Positions 1 through 12,129 of a stretch of DNA of 64,000 bases are shown here, piece by piece; positions within the stretch are counted from its first letter, which is position 1; every line of letters starts with the position of its first letter. The stretch is from Paramacrobiotus metropolitanus (taxonomy: Eukaryota > Tardigrada > Eutardigrada > Parachela > Macrobiotidae), in NCBI RefSeq assembly GCF_019649055.1, contig NW_026570420.1, positions 1 through 64,000 of the forward strand. Direction: 5' to 3'. The notes below the pieces were generated by a model. The model was not told where the DNA came from, made no database searches, and was given only the letters and a program-made list of their open reading frames with translations. The translations under genes and the position numbers were made by a program.

Positions 1-6
1 TTAATT

Positions 7-969
7 TTACCTCTTAATTTTGACGTGGTAAAAAACATTTCGGAACGCAATGACAGCCGACTGTTCGAAATCCATCAACATGTATTCGGGTCCGACTTCT
101 TCAGATCCACCTTTCTGCATCAGTGCGTCACGGATAATTGTAAAAAAGCGTCGATAAGTGAGCTCACATTTATTTGGCAACAACGCATAAATAAGCGGAG
201 CCGTTGCACCACAAACATCAGCATGCACCGTACAACTGCGTGAAAACAGGCGGGCTGACGCTGAAGGTGCCATCGCTGAGCCAAACATTTGTTCTCTCCA
301 GATAATCGAAGCATTTCGGATCTCCGAACACAATAATCCGATGAATGTCTTCTGCACCAGTATCGGCAATTAGCACGAATTCATTGCGCGTTGTTTCTTT
401 CAGAAAATAACTGCCATCGATATCCGCCAAGTTACACGACCGGTAGGGATACCTTCCGCTTTTCTTTGGCGTCCAATGGTTTTGGCAAGAGCGTTGTAAG
501 AAGACATTTTTACTGCAGCATATACAGGCATCCCGGCGCGAACTTCATCAATAATCTGCCGTGGTCGCTCCACTGTATTGGTTGCACGAACCTTTAACGC
601 CTGTCTAGTTGATTTCGCAGTAACTTTTATGACATCCGGGGCATGAGAATGCTGGCCGCGCTCAACAGCTGCGCCATCGGCATAATATAAACGAGCACTG
701 CAGTGGGTCCTTTCTCGGCAACGCCAGTTCTGACAATTCTCCGTTCTGTCTTCTGCGCGTTTCCAGAATTCGATATACTCATAACCTTTGTAATTTAACA
801 CTTTGTCTTTGCGGTTGAAAAAGAAAACGTTATTTCCGTCATAATTAACTAGGCAGTTAATTATCTGTGCCCTGCTATAAATACGTAGACAAAAAACCTG
901 GAAAATTGTGGTTAATACGAAATTGAAGATTATCCAACGGCTTTTCTGTGCGCATATAAGATGTGGCAC
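7..969 (-). pseudogene. FLYWCH zinc finger / MULE transposase-like gene, two frameshifts
   Basis: Read on the minus strand, the first frame (969 to about 430) carries a FLYWCH-type zinc finger: an aromatic-rich stretch, then W-x-C, a second Cys before ARLYY, and a closing H-x-H in RGQHSHAPD. About 60 residues later the frame ends, and the homology continues in another frame from about 430 to 218 (ADIDGSYF, VWLSDGTFSVSP) and in the original frame from about 240 to 7 (PLIYALLPNK, YMLMDFEQSA). These last blocks are typical of the MULE transposase core, in which LSDGTF and MDFE carry acidic residues. Two single-base shifts, at about 425 and 230, are needed to join it. It is probably a decayed transposon or domesticated-transposon copy, with its C-terminal part missing at the left edge. 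Confidence 0.75.
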
Positions 970-2957
970 TGAGGGTTCGATTTTACGCTTAATCAGCCTT
1001 GCTCATAATATGCATATGACTGAGTAATGATTTCGAGTCGAACTCATTTACATCAGCAATTGTTCATGTGCAGCTCAGTTTCGAATCACATTATACGATG
1101 TACAATCTGTACGTCATTGCAGCGTTGAGCCGTGTGCATTAATGCCAATGGCATAAATACGATGTCTTATAGCAAAGTACTGTAGTTCAGTAAACGGGAG
1201 CAAATCACCCGGTTGGCGAAATGTCCCGTTGGCGAAATGGGATGATACCTTACGACCAGCATCAGCGCCACTAAGATTGCCAGCATCGCCGTCGCTGCCA
1301 CTACCAGAACCATTTCCGTAACTAGAAATTAGTACCACCTTTTTTCAGTTTTCGAAAGCTTTTGAGCTTTTTTCTTGCTTTTAGCTTGCTGAGCTTATTA
1401 TGTTTCTTTGGTTTCTTAAATGTGTAAGCCCTTACTGTAGGTCTCTTAGGTTTTGCCAGAATATTAAAGTCGTTTGTTTTTATGAGCACTGGGGTTTTTT
1501 ATGTTTATTTCTCAACCGATATAACCGGGGCGCATTAGCTGCTCCAAATTTTTTGCAGAAACAAAACTAAGTTTTACCGTTTCCTGCAACTGCCACCTTT
1601 TATCGCTTGCCAGAACACGGGGTGGCAACTGCCACTGCCGGTAGTTGCCAGTGGCAGGTGCCACTGCCACCTTTATCCCCTGCCAATTTCCGGTAGTAAT
1701 ATTAATGCACAATTTCATCTCATGCCAACTCGCACGACTATCGTTTCATACTCAGCGAGCGCGGGAACAATAATTATCATCCGTCAAGGAAACAAGGTAT
1801 CTCCACTTTAAGTTTATAACCGCCGATTCCGGCATTCCTGACCCGCATCCACCGCCTTTAGCCGCTACCCACCGCGTCTCCCCGCAACCCTTTAAGCCGG
1901 CGCCCTTTATACACTTGCAGCGCCATGCACGATCGGCCTACCAGCACTTTTCGTGACCTTTGCCTCCTAACCTTCTTACTGGGTTCTGTTTGCTCATTAC
2001 TGTAGAGTACATAATGTGGAGCACTCAGCAGTGGTATAACGGTCATTGACTAACCCTGCCTCCCTTAGACAATGTTTTAGTCTCGCTGTTGTTAGAGGAA
2101 ATGCGGCCGCTGTCTTGGGTACATTAAACGCGCGATCGATAGTTGGAACTTGGAAGTGACAGTAATGATTTTGGTTGTTTCTTCAATGTGTAAATTCGAA
2201 ATTTTTAATTAATATCTACCAGCGCAGGCTTGTTATTCTGTTAATTGACTAACCTAACGAGCTATTGGAAATATATGCTACGCAGCCTACCCTTATATGA
2301 ATTGTAATCATCTCACATCTGCGCCATGGTTTTGGCCTCATTTCGTTAAGCGGCCTTATCTTTGGTTCTACTCATCCCGTTTCTCTCCTTGGAAATGCAG
2401 CAGAATACTGCAGTAAAAAAAAACTTAGTAGGTCAAATTTCATTCATCCTTCCATTTGTACGAGTAGTTTCTCAAATCTAATCTTGCCGTTCGGATCGAC
2501 GAAGTTGCATAGCCAGGCCCGTTGCGAGGTCCGAGGGACGATGATGACAAACATCTTCATTATGCTTATTAAAATCGTAAGTTCTTTACTTTGATGGATC
2601 CCTTACCATGCTATACAGATACGAGTACTTTTAATTCGTCATTAGGTTATTTCTTGTTACTGTATAGCCTTTAAAGCTGAAGGCCCGACTATGCCCAAAT
2701 CTGTGCCTATTGATTAATTTCAAACATTTTAATGGAAAATTAATAGACCGTAAGACAAAACACACCAATGAAAAAATGCTTGGAACCATAAGAACGGCGG
2801 ATAAAAGAATTAAGCTTGCAATAAAGTTAGAAAAGCCGAGAATGCTTGGTACGCGGCCGCACTTCCGTTCAGCTGCGGTTGGTTCACTTCGTCGCCAAGG
2901 GTATGGCATCGACGCCGTTGATGTTCTCTGTCAGACGGACAGTCGTGCGTCGTCCAC
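970..2957. other. Gene-free stretch
   Basis: I see no credible exon here. Between about 1570 and 1690 there is a short low-complexity patch built from GCCACTGCC and its reverse complement. The open frames are short and unlike any family I know. Confidence 0.5.
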
Positions 2958-4379
2958 CTACGGCGTGTAGTGCACGTACGCCGACTGGACGTACCACTCG
3001 CGACTCTGGACATCGGTGCGCAGCCAACACTCCACTCGCGTCGACTGCGGAGTACTAGCAATGTTCTCGCGCATGCCGACGATCAGTGTGGTGGCGCAGA
3101 AGGTGTCCGGCGCCCGTGCGCCGACGCGTTGCCGATGACGTTGACGCGGCGCAAACCGGGTTTCAGGCCGCCGCCGTAAATGTCGTACAGCATGGGATAG
3201 GGCGCCGAGACGAAATGCCCGTCCACCCTCCAGCTAAACTGCAGTGCGCCGTCCGTCTGACTGCAGTCCACGCGGCCGGTGCACGTCAGAGAAGTTCCCA
3301 GTGGGCGTGGACAGGTTGTGCATGGGCGCCACAAAGGCGTCGCCGGCCGTGCAGCTTCGGCTGCAGAAGGAAGGTGTAGAGTCCGCAAGCTAGGATGATG
3401 CCGACGTTGCCACAGGAACAAAGCAGTCGACCGTCCCGGCAGAGTCACGAGTCACGTTGTGGATGCGGAGGTAGCTGGTGTTCCCGCGGGACGTCTGGTG
3501 GTATCCGTGACCTTTGGGAGGTCCACGGCCGGGCGTCGGCACGGATGGTGTTGTTCTGGTGGCGCCAGAGAACCAGCTGAGCTGAATCCGAATTGGGGTT
3601 CGAACAGACGAATTCTGCCACGCCCCCCAGCGGGACACGGACTATACGGGAGGGTCGGGGTGCGACGTACGGCAGCAGTTTCGCCTCCAGCTCCAGCTCC
3701 GGCAGGGTTATGATGTCGTCGGCCATGTTGGCTTCGGCCCGCTTCACCGCCTCGGCCACACGCTGAACTATGGGAAAAAATGATGGATGTATTATAACAC
3801 GCACGCGCTAATTATTAGTATTAGTCAATTGGCCAACTATGTTAAGGTTAAGTGAATGGACGCAGGACGACGTAGCTTGATAAGTTTTGCTCCAGAATCT
3901 ACTTTATTTTTGCTCCTGCTCCAGAATCTACTTTTTTTAATCTACTCTACTTTTGATTTTTCTTCCGGCTCAAATAAAAAAAAAGTTTATAACTTACGGC
4001 TTGAACAAAGTGTTCGCTGCAGAGATTGACGTAGTGTAGTGCCTCGCGTGGCCTAGCTTAAGTGCTTCCTCACCGAATTTTTACAAACTGAATAAGGAAA
4101 AAACGGTTCAACTAATTTTCGAGTGCTTTATAAAGAGTAAGTTGCGCTTAACATGCTAAAACAAAAGACCGGAAGGAAAGTGATTCGGGAACAAAAAAAC
4201 TGAAGCCTGGCCGCTCAAAGGCATGGCGCCCAATTCACTGAATATACAGTATATATCTGCACGCAGCTGGGCACTTGAACGTCCTTACGGGTTGGGTTCG
4301 GTGGCCCGACTGGACCGTCATCCAAGCCACATTCCGACACGCTGACCAGCATTCCCAGAAAGAGGATGCTGCTCATCAT
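2958..4379 (-). pseudogene. Secreted two-Ig-domain paralogue A (frameshifted)
   Basis: This is a member of the local two-immunoglobulin family. Exon 1 (4379 to 4289) starts MMSSILFLGMLVSVSECG, a signal peptide, and ends at a GTAAGG donor in phase 1. Exon 2 starts at 3767 after CCATAG and resumes LQRVAEAVKRAEANM, matching B and E. The first Ig domain has its Cys (EFVCSN), Trp (LVLWRHQ) and the DSAGTVDC motif; the second has LTCTGRVDCSQ, FSWRVDGHF and FCATTL. The stop is at 2958. At least three single-base shifts break the reading frame: between RHQNNTIRA and the KGHGY segment, just after the second Ig1 cysteine, and at NASA before DTFCATTL. The 5' leader resembles that of B, but A has GTG where B has an upstream ATG. 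It is probably non-functional unless the shifts are assembly errors. Confidence 0.8.
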
Positions 4380-7199
4380 CGTCCCGTGGGATGCGCTTAA
4401 CCGGTTAGGCAACACGGGAAATGGTCAACCGTTGCAAGATGCTAACGGGGGACGGTCTGTGACTCTGTGTAGCGCTGTCCAGAATTATCCTTATTCCTTA
4501 ACACTCGCTAGTAACATCTACTGAAAAAGTATCGGCAGTACATTCGTGTTGTATGTAATACACAAGTACATATCTGATGATATCGGGCATATCACTGTTA
4601 AAAGGCCTACTCGAGTACATCCATCAGTATTATCATCAGCCTAAACTCCAACAGCTAGCATCTGTGAGATGCGCGACTGGCTTCGCTTCGACTGCTGGGG
4701 CAGCCAATTAGTGCGAAACAGCCACATGCATGCTATTAAGTTTGGTCAGCTGAGCAAAGAAAATTCCAGCATCTTACGAACACGACAAAAGAAATGTAAA
4801 TACGAATCGGAATGCTTTACATTAGGAAGTATGCTGTGGTCGGCTGCGCCTAGCTTTAAGTATCAAGTACAGATACAGTACTGCATCAGGGAAGAATAGC
4901 GGCTGGGCCGACGGCCAAATACGTATGTAATAGTACACTATACATGCGATAACAGTCTATATGATTGTGTATCTGAACAGTCTAAAACTAGAGCCTCTGG
5001 TAGGACGAAACAATAGTTGCTACCAGGCAAGTGGTTCTCATTTGCAGCTATAAGAGGAATTAAGTGTGCATGCATGATCGGCCGCGACGCATTATGATAA
5101 GTCGGTCTATGCCTCTGCGGAAGCTGTGTTAGCGCCCGTAAGTGGTCTCTAGTCCTACCAAAATGTTAGCGCCTTGTTGTAAATTCCGCTTGCCTTATCA
5201 CAGCACATGTTACTGTTCTATCGCACATATTCTGTGTTTAGTTACGTGATCTTGTGATATTGTTAAGGGTTTGATTCTACACCATTTTATGAATTTTACT
5301 TATGCTTTCCACTCAATAATGGGTCTGTTCGACTGATCGGATTACAATTGACCATATAACAGCTTGCTCGTCTGGCTTGAATCCATGACCCTCAACAGGC
5401 AAAAGCACTGTATATGTAGATGTAAATTGCGTTTGGCGCAACATCCGGTTGCGGAGTTATTAGGTTACAAAATTCTAAAAGTTTAAATGCATTCCGGTGT
5501 ACCGGAAGTCCCATTACGGACCGATCTCTTCAAATTTTGCACATGCATAAATGCACATAACCATGACGATCGTTCTCACCCCAAACCAGTGTTGGGATGT
5601 TTTCAAATTTTAAAATGAATTTCAAAAGTTTTAAAATCCATTTTAAAATCTGAAAATAATCGGTGAAGTCTGGATCCCTGTAAGAAGGCAGGCCGACAAT
5701 ATCGATAACTTAATGCTGTGGGTTAAAGCCAACATATCCGCTGCAGTATTATGGTTACCAGACGACACTGCACAGATTTGTGTTCATTTTTCAAAAACGT
5801 TTTCTCCGTTGCGAATAAAAGGTTCAGGTAGTGGGAAGCCAGTGCGCAGCCGTTTATTTGTAACCACGGCTCTAGCAAGTATTTCAGGAGTAGTCGCAGC
5901 AAACTCATAAAGCCCGATAACTTTCGATGACTTTCGACTAAGATAAAGATCTACACAAACCCGTCCGGAAACAAGAGCATAACTATACGTGATAAATCAC
6001 CGCATGCCGTGTATATGGCTTAAGCCGATCTCTACGGTGATTTCTCACGTATAGTTGTGCTCTTGTTTCCGGATGGGCTTGTATTATCTGTATGCCCGGC
6101 CTTCCTATAATCTTCAGATCTCGCTAATGAGGAAATTTGAAAAAAAAAACTGACAACACCATTTGCCATTCCTCAAACAACAGTCTCGTGACGCAGTTGT
6201 GCACCACGGTCGATGTGGTTATGGCGTCGGATCTTTTTAAAAGCTTTCAGTTAGAGAAATCCCGCGACTGTCGGGACTGAGGAGCCCGCAAGTAATATTC
6301 ATCTTTTTTTATTACAGTCCGGTCGAAAAGTTTTAGCGCAGAGGTGAAAATAACGGGCAACACTACGAGTAGGCAACGAGCCGACCGTGTGATCCGATCC
6401 CGATATTTTTGCACGATTGCTCCATCTATCGGCGGCATGTTACACCACGGATGTTCAAACATCCTCTGTATCATCACGTAATTAACTGTTTCTGTTGATT
6501 AAGACGCCGTCTGTTTTCTCTGCTTATTGGTCAGCGTTATGCTAAAGTTATCACTGAGCGGTTCATGTATCTTGATCGTGTACAGTAAAGTTTACAAGCC
6601 GTCCGGGTTAACGACAGATTTGACCGGGATGTGGACGCTGTGGAGTGTGCAAACTGCAAACTGCAGATAGCGATAACGATATGTTTAGACTAAGACTCTA
6701 GACGAGACTGCTATTTTTAGACTGTTCATAGGCCATCGTATGTACGCAAGTACATACGTTAAGTAAGCCGGCGACAGTCGACAAAATTTAACAGTACTGC
6801 TGTTATCAACTTCCCAGATATACATACTGTCATTTAATATGGTAATAATATTAGAGCTTGTTCTAATCTATACCGCTCGTCGTACTCATACGATAACATC
6901 AGATTAAATTCTTCTTAAGCACACAGGACTGAACGGTATCAGCATGTGACTGTTTCTGTCCAGCTAATTAATCCTTTGAACATCAACTGAAGCGATGCCG
7001 GTCACGCTGTATCATGCACTTGCTGGCTTTTTAAACTTTTGGCCGATGACAGAATCAGGCAACCGTCTGCTTGACCCGTTAAAATGGCGTTTGCTTGTAC
7101 AAGTTTGAGATAAATATTTCTACCTGCGTTAGCATCCTGAAACGGCAGACCATTAATTTGTGAATGTTGCCAAACCGGATGAACGAATCCCGCAGGACA
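4380..7199. other. Gene-free spacer between Ig paralogues A and B
   Basis: No exon is supported here. The stretch holds the 48-bp-arm inverted repeat listed separately, and the last 60 bases form a leader that is similar upstream of A and B. Confidence 0.5.
5955..6082. repeat. Imperfect inverted repeat, 48-bp arms
   Basis: The left arm (5955 to 6002) and right arm (6035 to 6082) are reverse complements with a few mismatches, separated by 32 bp. Both arms contain the core GGAAACAAGAGCA or its complement. It could be a small foldback element or a transcribed hairpin; no coding sequence is attached. Confidence 0.8.
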
Positions 7200-8099
7200 A
7201 TGAGGAACAGCATCCTCTTACTGGCTATAATGGTCAGCATGTCGGAGTGCGGCACGAATGAAGGGAGTGGCGGCGCAATCGGGCCACCGCACCCGGATAC
7301 TGCAGTTCAGCGTGTCGCCATGGCGGTGCGGCGGGCCGAAGCCAACATGACCGACGGCGTCATCAGCCTGCCTGAGTTGGAGGGACCGCCGTACTTCACA
7401 CCCCGGCCGTCCCGGATCGTCAGAGTCCCGTTGGGGGGCGCGGCGCAGTTTGTCTGTTCGGACCCCAATTCGGCATCGGCGCAGCACATCCTCTGGCAAC
7501 ATCAGGGCGCTTTCGTCGCCGACGACACCGTCACCGCCTCCCCCAAAGGTCACGGCTACCGGCACACGCTCAGCGGCAACACCAGCCATCTCACCATCCA
7601 CAACGTCACCCGCGACTCCGGCGGGACGGTGGTGTGCTTTGTGCCCTGCGGCGGGGGCGGCATATGCGCGTGGGACACCTTCCATCTGCAGCCGGAGCTG
7701 CGCACGGCCGCCGACGCCTTCGTGGCGCCCCTGCGCAACGTGTCCACGCCGTACCGCAACTTCTCCATGACGTGCAGCGGGCGCGTGGACTGCAGCCAGA
7801 CGCATGCCGAGCTGTATTTCATCTGGAAGGTGCAGGGGCATTTCGTCTGGGCGCCCTATCCCATCCTGTTCGACATTACCGGCCGCCGGCCCTACCCCGG
7901 TCTGAGCCACATCCTCGTCAAGAACAACGCGTCGGCGCCCGGAGGGGCGGACACCTTCTGCGCCACCACACTGACCGTGGTCATGCGCGAGAACGATACT
8001 CGTACTCCGCGGTCGGCGCGCGTCGAGTGTTGGCTGCGCCCCGACGTCCACCGCCGCGACTGGTTCGTCCAGTCGGCATACGTTAATTACGCGCCGTAG
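7200..8099 (+). CDS. Secreted two-Ig-domain protein B (intact, single exon)
   Basis: This is the only intact intronless member of the cluster, 299 aa from this ATG. MRNSILLLAIMVSMSECG is a signal peptide. I prefer this start to the in-frame ATG at 7164 because paralogue A has the same leader without an ATG there. Numbering from 7164, Ig1 spans about 82-160 with C98, W111 and C158 in DSGGTVVC. An extra pair, C162 and C168, lies in PCGGGGIC. Ig2 spans about 185-311 with C204, C210, W221, C266 and C289. There are seven N-glycosylation sequons and no membrane segment or obvious GPI tail, so secretion is inferred. A nine-base residue of the ancestral intron is translated as part of the linker (see findings). 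Partner and role are unknown; binding or defence would be guesswork. Confidence 0.85.
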   Translation: MRNSILLLAIMVSMSECGTNEGSGGAIGPPHPDTAVQRVAMAVRRAEANMTDGVISLPELEGPPYFTPRPSRIVRVPLGGAAQFVCSDPNSASAQHILWQHQGAFVADDTVTASPKGHGYRHTLSGNTSHLTIHNVTRDSGGTVVCFVPCGGGGICAWDTFHLQPELRTAADAFVAPLRNVSTPYRNFSMTCSGRVDCSQTHAELYFIWKVQGHFVWAPYPILFDITGRRPYPGLSHILVKNNASAPGGADTFCATTLTVVMRENDTRTPRSARVECWLRPDVHRRDWFVQSAYVNYAP

Positions 8100-8591
8100 C
8101 AGGATGTCGAGTGTCGACTACGACTAGATATCGTCAGACAACTGCAGCAGTGTTCACGCCACACCCACCGGACCAAAAGAAATGACCGGGGTTGTGGCCG
8201 CATATATAGGTGCTCTCCGCTTTTTTTCCAACCATATTTTGTCAGCTTCCAGCTCAGTCCGTCTTGCGATGGATGGTGGCGAATTCTGCGCCTGATTTAT
8301 TTTTCTTCAAGTATTTTACACTAGTAATTAATCAATGAGACTGACATGTTTTTATTAATTTGCACATCTTGTATGAATTGCACCCTCAGCTAGGCTGTCG
8401 TATCGGCATTCGGCAACCATGACGGAATAATAAAATAAAAAAATATTTAAACGACGTTGCTTGAAGCTGAAGCAACCAACTCTGATTGAGCTGCTTCTCC
8501 GTCTTTTTCTTTTGTGGTATCTTCGTATTTGCATGCCTAATCAGCGCCCAAGATAAAGTCAAAAATATTATTTAGACCAGTACTAAAGCGT

Positions 8592-8687
8592 AGTGGATTA
8601 AATCATTTTCATTGACCTCGTAATAGATGCAGACAGCAACAAAAGATCTGAAATCTGGATATTCAGCAGAATGCCAACACAAGGGAC
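8592..8687 (+). repeat. Direct repeat, copy 1
   Basis: This segment shares TGGATTAAATCA, CAGACAGCAA-like and AGCAGAATGCCAACA blocks in the same order with copy 2 at 8857-8947. It is an imperfect, non-coding duplication of about 90 bp between Ig paralogues B and C. Confidence 0.75.
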
Positions 8688-8856
8688 GTAACACTAACCA
8701 GGGCTCGGTCACCACGTCCCCCTTCAGAAAAATCTCATCTTTTGGTTGAAGACAGAATAGGTATGAGGAACACTTGAAAAAATACTTTCATCGGCAATGG
8801 TCCAATGGGCGTGGCCAGACACGAATTTAATGGTTGACTGTTGACATTATTGCGCA

Positions 8857-8947
8857 CTGGATTAAATCACTTTTATTAGCCTTGTACTATGTAGATGAAG
8901 ACAGCAAAGGAATATGTGGATATGTAGCAGAATGCCAACAGAAGAGA
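8857..8947 (+). repeat. Direct repeat, copy 2
   Basis: This is the second copy of the non-coding segment at 8592-8687, about 170 bp downstream in the same orientation and with scattered substitutions and small gaps. Confidence 0.75.
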
Positions 8948-9164
8948 CCTGACAACATACCTCACTAATGTCAAAAACAACCAACTCCGATAGAAGTATG
9001 CATGGTGAAAAACGTACTTCTAACTACCAGGGCGGCACGATATCTTCTCACTGTGTCTGTGTGGTTCATTCAGAGCAGACCTTTCTTTAAACCACTGTGT
9101 CATGGAAGCTCCATGTATGCATTATATAGCACGACACTGTCGAGGTGGTCGCGGCGTACGACGT

Positions 9165-10227
9165 CTACTGCAGCGGCTGCCCGAAATAGACGTTCACTAT
9201 TCGGCTGGACGACCGGCCTCTGCGGACATGGGTGCGGAGATTGCACCCCACACTCGCATTGCGGGGATGGGCCTCCTCCCTCATAATGATGGTCAGCGTG
9301 CTGGCGCAGAAGGGATCAGGAGCTCCCGGCGCTGACACGTTGAAGGTGACGGTGCTGTTGCGCAGACCAGGGATGTCCCCGCTCAGCAGAGCGCGATGAG
9401 GCGTCGCCACGTAGTAGTCGTCGTACCTCCATGCAAAATGCAGTACCGGCGACGTCTGGCTGCAGTCGAAACGGCGGCTGCACGTCACGGAGACGCTGCC
9501 GTTCGGCGAGGACACGCTGTGCATGGCCGGGAAGGCGTCGTCCCAGGCGGTCCGTTCGGGCGGTCCCAGCTGCAGGCGAAAGGTGCGGAAGACGCAAAGG
9601 TCACCGCCGCAAGGCAGCATACACACCACCGGCCCGGCGGAGTCCTGGCGGACGTCGATGAAGAAGGTGCTGATGTTGCGAACGGTCGCGTGTGCTCAGG
9701 CGTGACCGTTGGGGGAATACGTCGTCACAACCCGGCCCAGCGGAACAGGGTGGGTGGTGGTGTTCTGGTGGCGCCAGACGATCCGCTCGGGCGTGGCGGT
9801 GCGGCAGGACAGGGATGCCGTGCTTCCCACCTCGGCACGGACCACATCCGGCGCTGGCTGTGCCGTCGACGTCGGTGCGGTGCTTGGGGCGTCCTCTCGG
9901 GCGGAGAAGTCGATGACGCGGTCAGGAATGTGGCGTGCGGCCGGCTCCACCGCCAGTGAGGCACGCGGGCGCTGTACTGCAGTGCAACACGGACATAATT
10001 AATTTGTAATTATGTCAGCCTACTCGAAGACGAAATATCCTGAACAGTCAAAAATGCTTCCATTTGCACTAGTCTCTACGGCAACGACACTGACAGCCGC
10101 GGGCGACAAAAAGCTGCAGCCCATATTAGAGCTTAGTCCTACCCGGGTGCGGACCGCCTGCAGGACATCCGTTGACGGCGCATCGCGAAACACTGACCAG
10201 CAGTAGCAGTACGAGAAGGCTGTTCAT
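9165..10227 (-). pseudogene. Secreted two-Ig-domain paralogue C (one in-frame stop)
   Basis: Exon 1 (10227 to 10143) encodes MNSLLVLLLLVSVSRC, a clear signal peptide, then a short linker ending PHP at a GTAGGA donor in phase 1. Exon 2 (9976 to 9165) follows an ACTGCAG acceptor. Ig1 has SLSC, IVWRHQ and DSAGPVVC, followed by the extra cysteine pair CGGDLC also seen in B. Ig2 has VTCSRRFDCSQ, FAWRYDDYY and FCASTL. The whole 298-codon frame is open except for one TGA at 9696-9698, in the strand before DSAG. Otherwise it is well preserved, so it is a very young pseudogene, a polymorphic null or a sequence error. It is more diverged than A and B. Confidence 0.8.
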
Positions 10228-12129
10228 TTTCGTCCGACGGGAAAACTGGACAGCAGGTGTCAAAACCCCTAAAATAAAATTTGACAGGGATCAGGGAATG
10301 CCAACGCCTCAATGTCACAGAGGGGTCAACAGCATTTGGCAAAAGGGGAGTTCCACAAAATGGCGGTGGACACCCCCCCATCCCGTATTACGCCCCTGGC
10401 CTTACTCAAGGGACTTGAGAAAAGAGAGGAGTTTTTTAATGGTATTTCAACATTTTTCGCAATGCGGACATGGGCACTCTCTGGATTCCCGTACCCGGGC
10501 AACAGAGAAATGCAAATCTCTGCATCTGCCACATTAAGAACCTTGAAAATGTTCCCTAAACCTCGTGCACAAGTCTGGGCATCGCTTCGCTTCTCAATGA
10601 TAGCCAGCGTCCAGCGGAATAATCTTCGACAGAATATTCCGTCTTTCCCAAACACTTACCTCTCAATATCCTGATCAGACAAGAAACCTAAAAACCCGAA
10701 TTTGTGATGTTTTGCGAGTCAGTCCTTGAACAGGGCAAAATACTACATTCAACAGTACAAATTACAGAATGGGGTTCTGTGGTAATTTTCATTCCGAGGC
10801 ATGTTTTCGCTGCTGACGACGAAAATGGCAGCCTTAATTGATGATGCCACTGCATGGCTGTGATTGGCTGGCCTTTGTCTACCCGCTTTTAGCTTTTAGC
10901 ATCTCGGATTGCAGGTCATGGCGGCCAGTACCAGCATGGCTATGGCGGGCAATTTGTGATGATACTTACAATTTGACTACTGGGATGAGATGTGCAAATT
11001 GTGATGTGCAATTTGACTAAGTCAATTTGCACAGCACCATTTAAACAGTGCAAAACTTCCAAATTTTGCAGTACCATTTTGAAGGATAGCGCACCCTGTT
11101 TGTTGCCGAACTTGTCCGAAATCCAGATTGGTTTGTGTTTGTATGTCATTGGTGCATAATTTGCCATCAGGCTACAGGCTATGAGATGAAATTGCAGCGG
11201 CGCAGCGTGCCTAACAATAAGCCCATGTTTCAATTTTTCCGGCTACAGCCGTGCAACTCCTGTGAGACGGGCTTGCTCTACAGTATGTAGTACTGTACTG
11301 TATGTCTGCTGACTTTTCTTTTTTCACATTATCGCTTTTATCAAATATGACGCTGTGCTTCTGATCCATCATGTCGTCAGTATCAAACAGTTACACATCT
11401 GGATCCTGTCAACCAAACCGCTGCGACGGGCTGTTGCAGAATCAGGATCAATAGAAGAAAACAGCACAAACCGGGTCGGCGCAGGCATAATACAGAGTGT
11501 ACAGATGAGCAGAGAAAGCACACCGCCGGCCGTGCTGCATTGTCAAGTGCCCATGCCTTCGACCAGACGAATCCAACAGCCGCTGGACGCCACTCGGTCA
11601 GGCAGACATATACTTCACTTCATTTGAATTTGTAGACAACAATTTCTCATTGCACACCTAACTGCATTAAGCCAACCGTTGCGCTGACGTCAACACGGGT
11701 GGCGATGGTTGTCGGCCCTGATCTGGTTGGACCATAGGCGCGTGGAGTCGCTAGTCCACTCTGGGAACGTTTGCTCTTGGCCGTGCGAATCAACAACCGC
11801 TGCTTCTGCAACACATGGCGCAAGTCTCATACTGCACGAAAACGAGTTCTCTGCTCGCGCCTTGTCCTATCAAGTTATGCGCACTAGACGTTTCCTTCTT
11901 GCACAATAATTTTGTGGCGACTCGTCAATGATCAGTTCCTGGGACTTCGCGCTCATGAATTTCCATTTGTTTCAGGTTATCGTTTTTGGAACTGTTAGTC
12001 AGTGTGTGATTGATACGTTGGAACAGTTTTCGAATTCAGAAGTAGTTAAGGACTTAAGTTTGCTTTTCACGGAATCGACTTTCCTTAATTTGTTTTTATA
12101 ATTTGAAACACTTGTATAATAAAATGTTA
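10228..12129. other. Gene-free spacer
   Basis: I see no supported exon. Around 10990-11040 there is a short imperfect palindrome built on GTGCAATTTGAC. The longer open frames have no signal peptide and no family resemblance. Confidence 0.45.

Noticed and set aside
6738-6757. Short palindrome GTATGTAC...GTACATAC
   Set aside because: Eight-base arms in AT-rich DNA are expected by chance at this window size.
7164-7199. Upstream ATG of Ig gene B
   Set aside because: Paralogue A has the same leader with GTG at this place, and the next ATG begins the signal peptide directly, so the upstream codons are probably untranslated leader.
7218-8051. A 277-codon open frame antisense to Ig gene B
   Set aside because: It mirrors a GC-rich conserved coding exon and has no family resemblance; the plus strand carries the Ig motifs and signal peptide.
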